Of a stretch of 16,894 bases of DNA, positions 1-7,674 are shown piece by piece (position 1 is the stretch's first letter; each line of letters begins with the position of its first letter). This stretch comes from Neocallimastix lanati (nom. inval.). Taxonomy: Eukaryota; Neocallimastigomycota; Neocallimastigomycetes; Neocallimastigales; Neocallimastigaceae. The position numbers were made by a program, and so were the translations under genes. The stretch is taken from assembly GCA_016946835.1 (NCBI GenBank), contig JACVTC010000459.1, positions 10,001-26,894 on the forward strand. The letters are read 5' to 3'. The notes below the pieces were generated by a model. That model was not told where the DNA came from and searched no databases. It was given only the letters and a program-made list of their open reading frames with translations.

Positions 1-75
1 AATGTAGCTCTAGCGAATAAGGAACTCTTGGTCACCGAAGGCCTCGAGGTTCTTCAATACTATGTATTGAAGTAA
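1..75 (+). other. higher-GC patch with an open frame ending at TAA (repeat or 3' end of an ORF)
   Basis: The first 57 bases are much richer in GC than the following sequence. On the + strand, frame 1 is open from the window edge to TAA at 73-75 (24 codons, containing KELLVTEGLEVL). The - strand of the same patch is also open in one frame (containing NLEAFGDQEFLIR, then TAG). The last 21 bases of the patch form a perfect hairpin. Openness on both strands argues for a palindromic dispersed repeat rather than a true C-terminus. I have a vague, unverified memory of similar repeats in arbuscular mycorrhizal fungi. A partial host gene cannot be excluded because the upstream sequence is missing. Confidence 0.3.
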
Positions 76-264
76 AATTATATAGTTTTAATTTTAATAA
101 TGGGTTTTAACAGTTTGTTTATCCCAAACAAAATTGGTTATAGCAGTTATGTTTTTTTATGCTTGATTATATAAAACTGCTATGGAAAACATAAAATATT
201 TTTTTTATGTTTTAATGGATCACTTTTGCCGGTTTTTGAATGTTGTAAGGCATAAGAAAGTGAT
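52..264 (+). repeat. chain of five back-to-back hairpins in the Ty3-like leader
   Basis: Five stem-loops follow each other almost without gaps. They are 52-60/64-72 (9 bp, 3-nt loop), 114-120/126-132 (7 bp, 5-nt loop), 140-148/175-183 (9 bp), 186-196/203-213 (11 bp, 6-nt loop) and 219-226/257-264 (8 bp, with an inner TGCC/GGCA stem at 227-230/249-252). Every stem listed is perfectly complementary. A 14-nt self-complementary AT tract follows at 270-283. No known RNA family was recognised. Function is unknown; possibilities are leader RNA structure of the retroelement or remains of palindromic insertions. Confidence 0.6.
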
Positions 265-308
265 ATTGAATTTTAATTAAAATAATACTAAATATTGTAT
301 TTATGCAG

Positions 309-339
309 AAGTTTATAATAAAGGATAAGTTTATAATAA
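309..339 (+). repeat. 13-bp direct repeat
   Basis: AAGTTTATAATAA occurs at 309-321 and again at 327-339, separated by only five bases (AGGAT in context). This is a simple short tandem duplication in AT-rich sequence between the hairpin chain and the GC-richer junction. No function can be assigned. Confidence 0.6.
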
Positions 340-382
340 TATTTTGTTAATCATTTTAATTTAATTTCCAAGTACGTAGTTG

Positions 383-451
383 ACCGTTACTGGTAGGCTG
401 TAACATTAGACCTACACCTCAGCCCTTTGGTTGATAAACCAAATGAACGGT
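383..451 (+). other. predicted three-way-junction RNA structure upstream of the Ty3-like ORF
   Basis: A GC-richer island in AT-rich DNA contains three nested complementary pairs. The closing stem is ACCGTT/AACGGT (383-388/446-451). The first arm is GTAGG/CCTAC (393-397/411-415), flanked by GG/CC across a one-base bulge. The second arm is TTTGGTT/AACCAAA with loop GATA (426-432/437-443). Together they form a compact Y shape about 140 bases before the ATG. It is not a tRNA: there is no T-arm consensus and no matching acceptor. In a retroelement leader it could serve packaging, dimerisation or translation; this is inference. Confidence 0.45.
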
Positions 452-539
452 AACACGGGAAGGAAGAAATTAAAGTGTATTCTATAAAATATTTATTAAT
501 CAAAATCCTTATTATAATTCTTAATTTTGTGTAATAAAA

Positions 540-3500
540 ATGTCCATTTTGTTAACTCTATCCTATTTTTATCTATACTAAAGGCACAAAAATGGATTTC
601 AATAGTAATAAACAAGCAATTTCCTCAAGTGAAGTTAATAATTCCTATCTCCATGATGAAAATGCATCCAAACTTATTACTGCAATTGCTGACTTCATTC
701 CTGCTTTCTTTTCTCCTAATGGTGTCCTCCAAAAGGAAAATGAAAGCAATAAACTAAATATATTAGAAATTTTAATTCAAAGTGAAGATTTCTTTAAGGA
801 GCATCCAAATTCTTTTCAAAAGGATGAACTAAAAAGTTCTTTTGTTATTAATAAACTTACTGGTACCGCCAGAAAATGGGGTCTTTCTCTTTTAACTGAT
901 GGTACTCTAAAGAACCTTGAATTTAGTAAGTTTAAGAAGCTCTTACTGGATAACTTTGATATTGGGAATGAAAGGAAGCAAAAATATGTCATCATGGAAA
1001 AGTTATGGAAATTGAAACAACTTCAACTAGGAAATGTTGCTGAATATACTATTGAATTTCGGAGATTGGCTGGACGTTTAGGATGGCCCGACGAAGTTTT
1101 AATCGATATAATCGGTAAGGGTCTACTTGACAAAGTCCGCGAAGAGTTTGATAAACTCGAAAAGCCATCTACTCTTTTTGAAGCTACCAACATTATTATT
1201 GGAATTGATAAGAAGTGTTTTTTGGAAAGTCGTCTACGCCACAATCAAAAAAATAAATTTAATGGAAAAATGTCGTTTCATAGGAAGAGAAACGATTTAC
1301 TAAAATCAGAAAAGAATTCTAAACATTTTCATTTCAGAAAAAATAAGTCTAAAAACGACATACTTTCAGCAAATTACACCCCGAATATTAAAACAACAAT
1401 CACAACTACCTTCTACCTTGATATTAATGGAAGAAATATTAAGGCAAATCTATTAATTGATTCGGGTTCTGCCAGAAGTTTTATTTGTAAAAACTTCGCA
1501 AATTCTAATAGATTACCTGTGTTAGGACTCAATTCCCAAATCAACATCCAACTTCCTAATGGGAAAAGTATGAATATCAGACAAACTACTAAGCCCCTTA
1601 AATTAAAATTTATGGATCATAAGGAAACTTTTGAATTCTGCATTGCTAATCTATCTCTTCAGGGCATTAATGGTATTCTTGGAAGGGATTGGTTATCCGT
1701 TCACAATCCTTTCATCGATTATAAAAATAATAGAATCTACTTCCTTGGTAGATACTGTGGCTCACATTGCCCATCCTCCAAAAGTAATAAGTTTTTTAAT
1801 CAAAATAAAAATATTACTGCTTCAATGTTGGAGAATTCAGAAGAAGATTCAGTATTACCAAATTCGGCTTTTGATACAGATATCTCAGATTCTGATTTAT
1901 GTGCTGCAATGATTGATTCAGAAGAAGTAAACACTGACGTTCAGGGAAAAGAAGAGATTATTAATAAATACTATTCGGATCTTAAAATAGTATTTGAAAA
2001 GAAACAAGCTGAGAACTTACCACCCCATCGTGACTATGATATTGCTATTGAACTTATTCCTGGTGGACAACTTTATTTTGGTCCAATATACTCTCTTACT
2101 GTACAAGAACTGAAAGCTTTAAAGGATTATATTAAGGAAAACTTAAAAAAGAAATTCATTAGGAAGTCAAAATCACCAGCAGGTGCTCCTATATTATTTG
2201 TAATGAAACGCGATGGTACCCTTAGACTCTGTGTAGATTATCGCCGATTAAATGCTATCACAATCCGTAATAGCTACCCAATTCCACGAATAAATGACTT
2301 GATTGAATCCTTTCAAGGAGCTAAGATATTTACTCGTCTTGACCTTAGATCTGCTTATAACCTAATCAGAGTTAAAGAAGGTCACGAATATCTTACTGCT
2401 TTTAGAACCCCTTTAGGACATTTCGAATATCTCGTTATGCCTTTTGGTCTTCGAAATGCCCCTTCGGTTTTTCAACGTTTTGTACAAGATATCTTCAGTG
2501 ATATCATTGGTTCTTTCATGCAAGTCTATCTGGACGATATCATTATTTACTCTAACAACGAAGAAGAACATATTAAACATGTTAGGATCGTTCTTCAACT
2601 TCTCATCAACAATGGATTATATGCTAAATTAGAGAAATGTGACTTCCATGTTACTAAAACCACTTTCTTAGGCTTCACTGTTTCTGTAGATGGTCTCACT
2701 ATGGATAAGGATAAGGTAAAATCTGTTCTAAATTGGCCTATTCCGAAGAATCAAAAGGAATTACAAAGTTTTCTAGGCTTATGTAATTTCTATAGAAAGT
2801 TTATCAATAATTTTGCCAAAAATATGGAACCTCTTCGTCGACTTTTAAGGAAAAATACTACATTTAATTGGGATGAATCAGCAAATGAAGCTTTTAATAA
2901 ATTAAAAGAATCTTTTAAAGCTGATGAAGTGCTCATTTTTCCTAATCCAGAGAAAGAATTCATCGTTGAAACAGATGCTAGCGACTTTGCTGTCGGTTGC
3001 ATACTTTCTCAGGTTAGTGACACTGATAACTTATTGCATCCCGTAGCCTTCCATTCTAGATCCCTCAATAAAGCAGAAGTCAATTATACTATATATGATA
3101 AAGAACTTCTTGCTATAATTACTGCGTTTGAAACTTGGAGGCATCATTTAGAAGGCGCAAAATTTCCTGTTCAAGTAATAACAGACCACAAGAACTTATT
3201 GTATTTTAAGAAACCCCAACATTTAAATCAAAGACAAATTCGTTGGAGTCTCTTTTTATCAAAGTTTGACTATAGGATTGCATTCAGATCAGGCGCTAAA
3301 AGTGGCAAACCAGATGCTCTTTCAAGACGCCCAGATTTTAAATCTGACTCTTCATCTGAATCACAACCTGTAATTAACAATAATGCTTTCTGTTGTGCTA
3401 TAAATGACAATATTAGTAGTCTTATTGAAGCACAGAAAGCTGATAATTATTGTAAAAATATCCTCTTAAAAATAAGGGATAAGTCAAACAACATCAAAAG

Positions 3501-4659
3501 TTCTTTATTTTCCTTCGTCGATGGCGTACTTCACTTTCAGAAGCGTATTATTATCCCTTCCAGTCTCAGGGCTAGACTTTTAAAGTCTTTCCATGATGCA
3601 CCCACTAGTGGCCATCAGGGGGTAGATAGGACCTTTGAAAAACTCAGAAGGAACTACTGGTGGCCTAATATGAAAAAAGATATTTCAAATTATGTGGCTT
3701 CTTGTGATGTTTGTTGTAGAAATAAAATCCGTCGTCATAAACCTTATGGTAAACTAATACCACTTCCTACTCCTACAAAACCCTGGGAAGTTATTGGCGT
3801 CGATTTTATTGTTTCATTGCCTTCTTCACAAGATTGCACTTGTATCATGGTTGTTTCTGATCATTTAACTAAAATGATTCATTTAGTACCCTGCTCCGAT
3901 GTTCCCTCTGCCGACTTAACTGCCAAGCTCTTACTTTTCCAAGTCTTTAAGTATCATGGTTTTCCTAAAGTGATTGTGTCTGATCATGGCTCCCAATTCT
4001 CTTCTCAATTTTGGACTTCGTTGTGCGATGCTATTCGTGCTAAACCAAGACTTGCTACTGCTCACCACCAACAATCAAATGGTCAGGTTGAACGGGCTAA
4101 TGCTGTAATAGAGCAATATCTTCGCTGCTATTGTTCTTCTGCTCAAAACGAATGGTGTTTCTACCTCCCTTTATGTGAAATGTCCTACAACAACTCCATT
4201 CACAAATCAATAGCTCAAACTCCTTTTCATGCTAACTATGGATTTGACCCAAATTGTGTTATTGATTCACCACCGATTCTGCTAAAAGATAGTGCTTCTG
4301 TTCTTACAAGGGATTGGTCTTCACATTTCAATGCCCTTCGTCAACATTTAGTTAAAGCCAAAGAAGATTTTAAGAAATATGCTGACAATAAAAAATCTGT
4401 AGGACCTGACTTTAAGGTAAATGATTTGGTTATGCTTAGAAGATACTACTTTACGAATGAACCCTCTAGAAAATTATCCACTCAATATCTTGGACCTTTT
4501 AAAATCATCGAGAAAAGGGAAAGAATGAATTACCGTTTGGAACTTCCAGAGAATTTACATCTCCATCCGGTATTTCATATCTCACAATTGGAACCATATA
4601 CTAAAAGAAATGAAGACTTAATGGAAACATCATAATTAAACAGAGCAATGTAAGAATCT
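540..4659 (+). mobile_element. Ty3/Gypsy-like LTR retrotransposon, internal region (ends unresolved)
   Basis: The core is the uninterrupted pol polyprotein at 592-4635. The domain order protease, RT, RNase H, integrase is the diagnostic order of Ty3/Gypsy (Metaviridae-type) elements; Ty1/Copia has integrase before RT. True LTR boundaries could not be set. Nothing in 1-591 recurs after 4635 as a near-identical copy, so a 5' LTR must lie left of the window or be absent. Downstream, an AGAG-containing purine-rich tract (4639-4648) precedes TGTAAG at 4649, which could be the polypurine tract and the start of a 3' LTR, but this is unproven. The intact frame suggests a young or still functional copy. 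Confidence 0.8.
592..4635 (+). CDS. Ty3/Gypsy-type Gag-Pol polyprotein (Gag, protease, RT, RNase H, integrase)
   Basis: This is a single 1347-residue frame without stops. Residues ~50-205 resemble a retrotransposon Gag, followed by a Lys/Arg-rich stretch (~206-256) with no CCHC zinc knuckle. The retropepsin shows LLIDSGS (287-293) and ILGRDWL (362-368). The RT (~490-700) has LDLRSAYN (catalytic D584) and YLDDIIIY (D648, D649). RNase H (~785-910) has D794, E838 and D865. Integrase has the HHCC zinc site (H1001, H1008, C1038, C1041) and the catalytic triad D1071, D1131, E1167 (D-x59-D-x35-E). A GPF/Y-type module (LGPFKI, ~1300) follows, and the protein stops without a chromodomain. The ATG at 592 is the first one opening this frame and gives a complete Gag. 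The protein would assemble particles, copy the element RNA and insert the DNA. No frameshift separates Gag and Pol. Identification of the family is secure; activity is not shown. Confidence 0.95.
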   Translation: MDFNSNKQAISSSEVNNSYLHDENASKLITAIADFIPAFFSPNGVLQKENESNKLNILEILIQSEDFFKEHPNSFQKDELKSSFVINKLTGTARKWGLSLLTDGTLKNLEFSKFKKLLLDNFDIGNERKQKYVIMEKLWKLKQLQLGNVAEYTIEFRRLAGRLGWPDEVLIDIIGKGLLDKVREEFDKLEKPSTLFEATNIIIGIDKKCFLESRLRHNQKNKFNGKMSFHRKRNDLLKSEKNSKHFHFRKNKSKNDILSANYTPNIKTTITTTFYLDINGRNIKANLLIDSGSARSFICKNFANSNRLPVLGLNSQINIQLPNGKSMNIRQTTKPLKLKFMDHKETFEFCIANLSLQGINGILGRDWLSVHNPFIDYKNNRIYFLGRYCGSHCPSSKSNKFFNQNKNITASMLENSEEDSVLPNSAFDTDISDSDLCAAMIDSEEVNTDVQGKEEIINKYYSDLKIVFEKKQAENLPPHRDYDIAIELIPGGQLYFGPIYSLTVQELKALKDYIKENLKKKFIRKSKSPAGAPILFVMKRDGTLRLCVDYRRLNAITIRNSYPIPRINDLIESFQGAKIFTRLDLRSAYNLIRVKEGHEYLTAFRTPLGHFEYLVMPFGLRNAPSVFQRFVQDIFSDIIGSFMQVYLDDIIIYSNNEEEHIKHVRIVLQLLINNGLYAKLEKCDFHVTKTTFLGFTVSVDGLTMDKDKVKSVLNWPIPKNQKELQSFLGLCNFYRKFINNFAKNMEPLRRLLRKNTTFNWDESANEAFNKLKESFKADEVLIFPNPEKEFIVETDASDFAVGCILSQVSDTDNLLHPVAFHSRSLNKAEVNYTIYDKELLAIITAFETWRHHLEGAKFPVQVITDHKNLLYFKKPQHLNQRQIRWSLFLSKFDYRIAFRSGAKSGKPDALSRRPDFKSDSSSESQPVINNNAFCCAINDNISSLIEAQKADNYCKNILLKIRDKSNNIKSSLFSFVDGVLHFQKRIIIPSSLRARLLKSFHDAPTSGHQGVDRTFEKLRRNYWWPNMKKDISNYVASCDVCCRNKIRRHKPYGKLIPLPTPTKPWEVIGVDFIVSLPSSQDCTCIMVVSDHLTKMIHLVPCSDVPSADLTAKLLLFQVFKYHGFPKVIVSDHGSQFSSQFWTSLCDAIRAKPRLATAHHQQSNGQVERANAVIEQYLRCYCSSAQNEWCFYLPLCEMSYNNSIHKSIAQTPFHANYGFDPNCVIDSPPILLKDSASVLTRDWSSHFNALRQHLVKAKEDFKKYADNKKSVGPDFKVNDLVMLRRYYFTNEPSRKLSTQYLGPFKIIEKRERMNYRLELPENLHLHPVFHISQLEPYTKRNEDLMETS

Positions 4660-4685
4660 ATAATTATTTGTTAGCAAATAATTAT
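4660..4685 (+). repeat. perfect 11-bp hairpin just after the Ty3-like ORF
   Basis: Stem 4660-4670 pairs perfectly with 4675-4685 around the four-base loop TTAG. It begins 25 bases after the stop codon at 4635 and close to the putative LTR start at 4649. It may be an RNA 3'-end or LTR-terminal structure, but the stem is AT-rich and no terminator function can be claimed. Confidence 0.6.
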
Positions 4686-4859
4686 ATTTTCTTAGTTAAG
4701 TTATTATAACTATAACTTTATTTAATTACATATAATATTTATTAAATTTATTTATTTTAATTTTAAATATTCATTAATTTAACAAAATTTATTTAATTAA
4801 TTTTAAATAATATATTTAAAATATGCTAAATTCTCTATTGTAACTAATGTATTTTGTAT

Positions 4860-4972
4860 TGTATTCTGTATTTTATAATGTATTCTGTATTTTATAATGT
4901 ATTCTGTATTTTATAATGTATTCTGTATTTTATAATGTATTCTGTATTTTATAATGTATTCTGTATTTTATT
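4860..4972 (+). repeat. 19-bp tandem repeat, six copies
   Basis: The unit TGTATTCTGTATTTTATAA is repeated head to tail at 4860, 4879, 4898, 4917 and 4936 with no differences. A sixth copy at 4955-4972 ends in ATT instead of ATAA. A degenerate half unit (TGTATTTTGTATTG) lies just upstream. Perfect identity in a decaying AT-rich region implies recent expansion by slippage or unequal exchange. If the region is an LTR, the array would sit in U3, where tandem enhancer-like repeats are common in retroelements; this is inference. Confidence 0.9.
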
Positions 4973-5012
4973 AACTATTTAATTTTATATTTTTAATATA
5001 AGGATAAATTAT

Positions 5013-5332
5013 ATGATCGAAATATCTTTTATTATTTTATTCTTTTATTTTCGATCATTAGATTGGAAAATCGGTTAATTAAGATTTTTTCCAATTACTT
5101 TTTAGAAGTAATCGGTTTTACTTAATTAATGCGATGATCGATATGGATAGAATATCGATCGAAAACTTATCTAGGTTTTTCTATCTAATCTTTTCCTAGA
5201 TAAGAGATTTGTTAAGATTAGAAAACCCTTTCTTATTTAACCTTATTTTCATAAAAAAATATAAATAAGGCTCTTGAGTTCTCTTTGAGAAATCAAGAGT
5301 TATTATTATAAAAAACATAGTTATAATAGTAA
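5013..5332 (+). repeat. dense cluster of long perfect stem-loops
   Basis: Successive stems are 5013-5022/5049-5058 (10 bp), 5062-5070/5087-5095 (9 bp), 5094-5100/5106-5112 (7 bp), 5136-5144/5152-5160 (9 bp), 5166-5175/5195-5204 (10 bp), 5241-5248/5263-5270 (8 bp), 5271-5283/5287-5299 (12 pairs and one mismatch, 3-nt loop) and 5300-5311/5321-5332 (12 bp with one T-G pair). Alternative pairings cross these: 5075-5083 with 5121-5129, and 5184-5192 with 5214-5222 extended by GGTTTT/AAAACC. The region is therefore capable of switching or pseudoknotted folds. Several stems contain G and C, unlike the surrounding AT tract. No known RNA family was recognised. Confidence 0.65.
5259..5270 (+). promoter_or_regulatory. 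TATA-like box, possible LTR promoter
   Basis: TATAAATAAGG precedes a strong 12-pair hairpin (5271-5299) at about the distance where transcription would start. In LTRs a TATA box followed by a structured R region is usual. The call depends on 4649 to about 5467 or 5580 being an LTR, which is not demonstrated. In DNA of this composition TATA-like strings arise often by chance. Confidence 0.2.
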
Positions 5333-5507
5333 CATTTTTATATTTTTAACTTTAATAAATTAATAAAAATATTTTATTCAAAAACATATTTTTAAGATCA
5401 ATTTATACAAGCAATTCTTCTCTTACATTTTGTGTTATTATTATAAATAATTTTATAATAAACTCTACATTAAAGGTAAAAAAAAAATTTATTTTATTTT
5501 ATTTTCT

Positions 5508-5577
5508 CAACTTAATGAATTAGTCGTTAAGTTGTAGTTAATAATTCTATTTTGAGTTAGTTCTTAATAGAATTATT
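5508..5577 (+). repeat. two adjacent hairpins
   Basis: The first stem is 5508-5518/5524-5534 (11 pairs, one of them G-T; loop ATTAG). The second is 5540-5551/5566-5577 (12 bp, perfect, 14-nt loop). The second ends three bases before the palindromic element that starts at 5581, so the hairpin-rich zone runs almost unbroken from 5013 to 5633. Confidence 0.6.
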
Positions 5578-5690
5578 ACATTTTGGTAAAGAATGAATTA
5601 ATAACCTTTATTTTATTATTAATAATTCTTTACTAAATTGTACTTTCCTATATTCTTCATAACCTAAACCTCATTGTAAATTTAATTTAT
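5578..5690 (+). repeat. palindromic repeat element, copy 1 (GGTAAAGAA...TTCTTTAC)
   Basis: This copy begins ACATTTTGGTAAAGAATGAA. Outer arms 5586-5594/5625-5633 (9 bp) and inner arms 5597-5604/5616-5623 (8 bp) form a long hairpin with a tiny internal loop. The sequence after it, with ACTTTC-CTATATT-CTTC, aligns with the flank of copy 2 at 6680-6710. The two copies have different hairpin interiors but the same outer arms and flanks, so they are related elements, not chance AT palindromes. Confidence 0.6.
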
Positions 5691-6520
5691 TTTGATATAA
5701 ATTAATTTTAATTTGTAAATAATGTAAATAAATTTTAATTAATCACTTTATTGTTATATTATTAAATATATGTATATATTAAAATACAATTGTAAATATT
5801 AAAATTATACTTTTAAGATACTAAATTATTAAAAATATTAATTAAATATTATTATAAAAATTATTATAAAATTATTAAAATTATTAATTAAATATTATTC
5901 TAAAAATTATTATAAATTATTAATATTATAAAATTATTAAAATTATTAAATATTATTATAAAAATTTATTTATTATAACTATTAAATATTATTATAAAAT
6001 TATTAAGATTATTAATTAAATTTATTATTAAAAATTATTATTAAAAATTTTTACTTATTATAAAAATTATTATTTAAATATTATCAAATTTATTAATTAA
6101 ATATTATAAAAATTTTATTTTATTTTGAAAATAATTACAAGTATTATTTAAAATAATTAAAGATTATTAAATTTATTATATTAATCTTTAAAAACAATTT
6201 ATTTAACTTAAAAATATCAAAGAAAATAGTAAAAACTATTTTCTATATATTTATTTTATAATTATTTTTAATTAAATTATATTTGAATATTATATTATTA
6301 TATTTATAAAAATTAAAACAAAAATGAATTATTGATATAAAATTAATTCAATAATTCTATAAAATTACTTAAATTATAAACAATTAATTATACTTTAAAT
6401 TTATAAAAAAATATAAATATTGTAACAATTTCTTAAAAATTAAATATGTGTACTTTAAATAAAAAGTTTTATATTAATAAAAAAAAATATAAATAACTTT
6501 TAATAAAGAAATAATTTTTT
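5691..6520. other. AT desert with degenerate A/T repeats, no gene
   Basis: Almost pure A and T. From about 5780 to 6120 the motif ATTATTAAATATTATTATAAAA and variants recur irregularly, suggesting a decayed tandem repeat. No open frame of meaningful length, RNA gene or mobile-element protein fragment was seen. Confidence 0.6.
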
Positions 6521-6573
6521 TATTTAAAATCAAAGCAGGGTAATACCCGTCCCCCCCTGCTTGATTTTAAATA
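6521..6573 (+). repeat. GC-cored palindrome with 19-bp arms
   Basis: The left arm 6521-6540 and the right arm 6555-6573 are complementary over 19 pairs with one bulged A. The outer half is AT-rich (TATTTAAAATCAA) and the inner half GC-rich (GCAGGG/CCCTGC). The loop contains TACCCG and a C-run. It stands alone in a region of almost pure A/T. GC-cored palindromes of this sort resemble small mobile hairpin elements known in some fungal genomes; whether this is one is inference. Confidence 0.7.
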
Positions 6574-6597
6574 TCTAAGTGTCAACCCCGAGTCTAC

Positions 6598-6710
6598 CAT
6601 TTTTGGTAAAGAACGAACATATAATGGATTATTAATTAGAATTTCAACTTACTTTAGAATCCATTATATTATTCTTTACTTAATATTACTTTACTATATT
6701 TTCTATACTA
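6598..6710 (+). repeat. palindromic repeat element, copy 2 (GGTAAAGAA...TTCTTTAC)
   Basis: This copy begins CATTTTTGGTAAAGAACGAA. Outer arms are 6606-6613/6672-6679 (8 bp) and inner arms 6620-6630/6658-6668 (11 bp, perfect). The right flank contains ACTTTACTATATTTTCTATA and CTAAAA. The same CTAT-TTT-TCTATACTAAA string sits at about 562-582, directly before the Ty3-like ATG, which suggests that the element is derived from, or inserted in, Ty3-like leader sequence. Confidence 0.6.
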
Positions 6711-7500
6711 AAATATTTTCTAAATATATTTATTTTTTTTATATTTTTATTAAAAGTTTCTAAAATATTATCAATAATTTTATATTTTTATTATTAATAT
6801 CAATATCTATAATTTAACCTTAAATTTTATTATTTTATTAAAGTGTTTATTATCAATATTAATATTTTATTTTTATTTTCAAATATATTATTATATTATT
6901 ATTATATTGTATCAATATTAAACTTGTATTCTTTTTAGTATTTTATTTTATTTTTAAATTGATTATTTTATATTTTTATTCCCCACAAATAAAATCAAAT
7001 CTTAATTGATTAATAATAAATATTAAATATATTATAGTTTTTAAATTTATTTTATATAAAATATAAGAATATTATATTAACATTCTTGATTAAAATAACT
7101 TTATTTTTCTGTAAAATCTTTTTAAATTTTGCTTGTTACTTTTCGTATATATTAAATAATTTAGTTTTAGTATATGAAAAATAATATAAAATTATATAAA
7201 CAAAATTTATTAAAATAAAAATACTTATGAATTAGTTAATTTAAATTAATATAAAATTTTAAGTAATTAGTAATAGTAAATATTTTTTTTTTAAATATGA
7301 TAATAAAATGTAGAAAGGCTTTACATATTTATTTTTTTTCAAAAAGTATAAATAAGTGAAGTTTTTCAATAATTAAAATGTAGACAGAAAAATATTAAAA
7401 ATAAATAATTAAATAAAAATTCTAATAAAACCCGAACCATAACATTTTTGGTGTAGTATCACTATAAAAAAATAAGATTTAGGTAGAAAATTTAAGTTTT
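6711..7500. other. AT desert; weak third match to the palindromic-element left end
   Basis: No gene is seen. At about 7433-7455 the string CCATAACATTTTTGGTG resembles the left ends of the two palindromic elements (ACATTTTGGTAAAG, CATTTTTGGTAAAG) but lacks the GTAAAGAA arm, so it is at best a degenerate copy. The rest is low-complexity A/T. Confidence 0.4.
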
Positions 7501-7600
7501 GTCACGAATATTAGTGGATTTATAATTGAAATTCATTAATGAATAAATTGAAATTTAATTTCGAAATTATTGACAAAATTATTTTAAATTCGATTTTAAT
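7501..7600 (+). repeat. dispersed repeat head, copy A
   Basis: It starts GTCACGAATATTAGTGGA and continues TTTATAATTGAAATTCA. The same head is found at 9499 (GTCACAAATATTTGTGGA) and, more diverged, at 10211. It contains the near-palindrome CAC-AATATT-GTG and a hairpin-like GTGGATTT/AAATTCAC pair. Copy A is separated from its tail (8243-8610) by about 640 bases that include the MITE-like element. Confidence 0.5.
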
Positions 7601-7674
7601 TATAAAAATAAATATTAAGAATATTAAATAATTAGAAACAAAAAGGTTTGGACTCATTCATAAAAGATGAGGGG

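Noticed and set aside
383-451. tRNA gene
   Set aside because: The three stems do not give a cloverleaf: there is no T-arm consensus, no D-arm consensus and no proper acceptor stem.
592-4635. Host gene or endogenous virus of animals
   Set aside because: The domain order and flanks fit a fungal-type Ty3/Gypsy retrotransposon; no envelope-like frame follows.
4649-5580. Firm annotation as the 3' LTR
   Set aside because: The TG...CA ends and TATA box are suggestive, but no second copy is in the window and several end points are possible.
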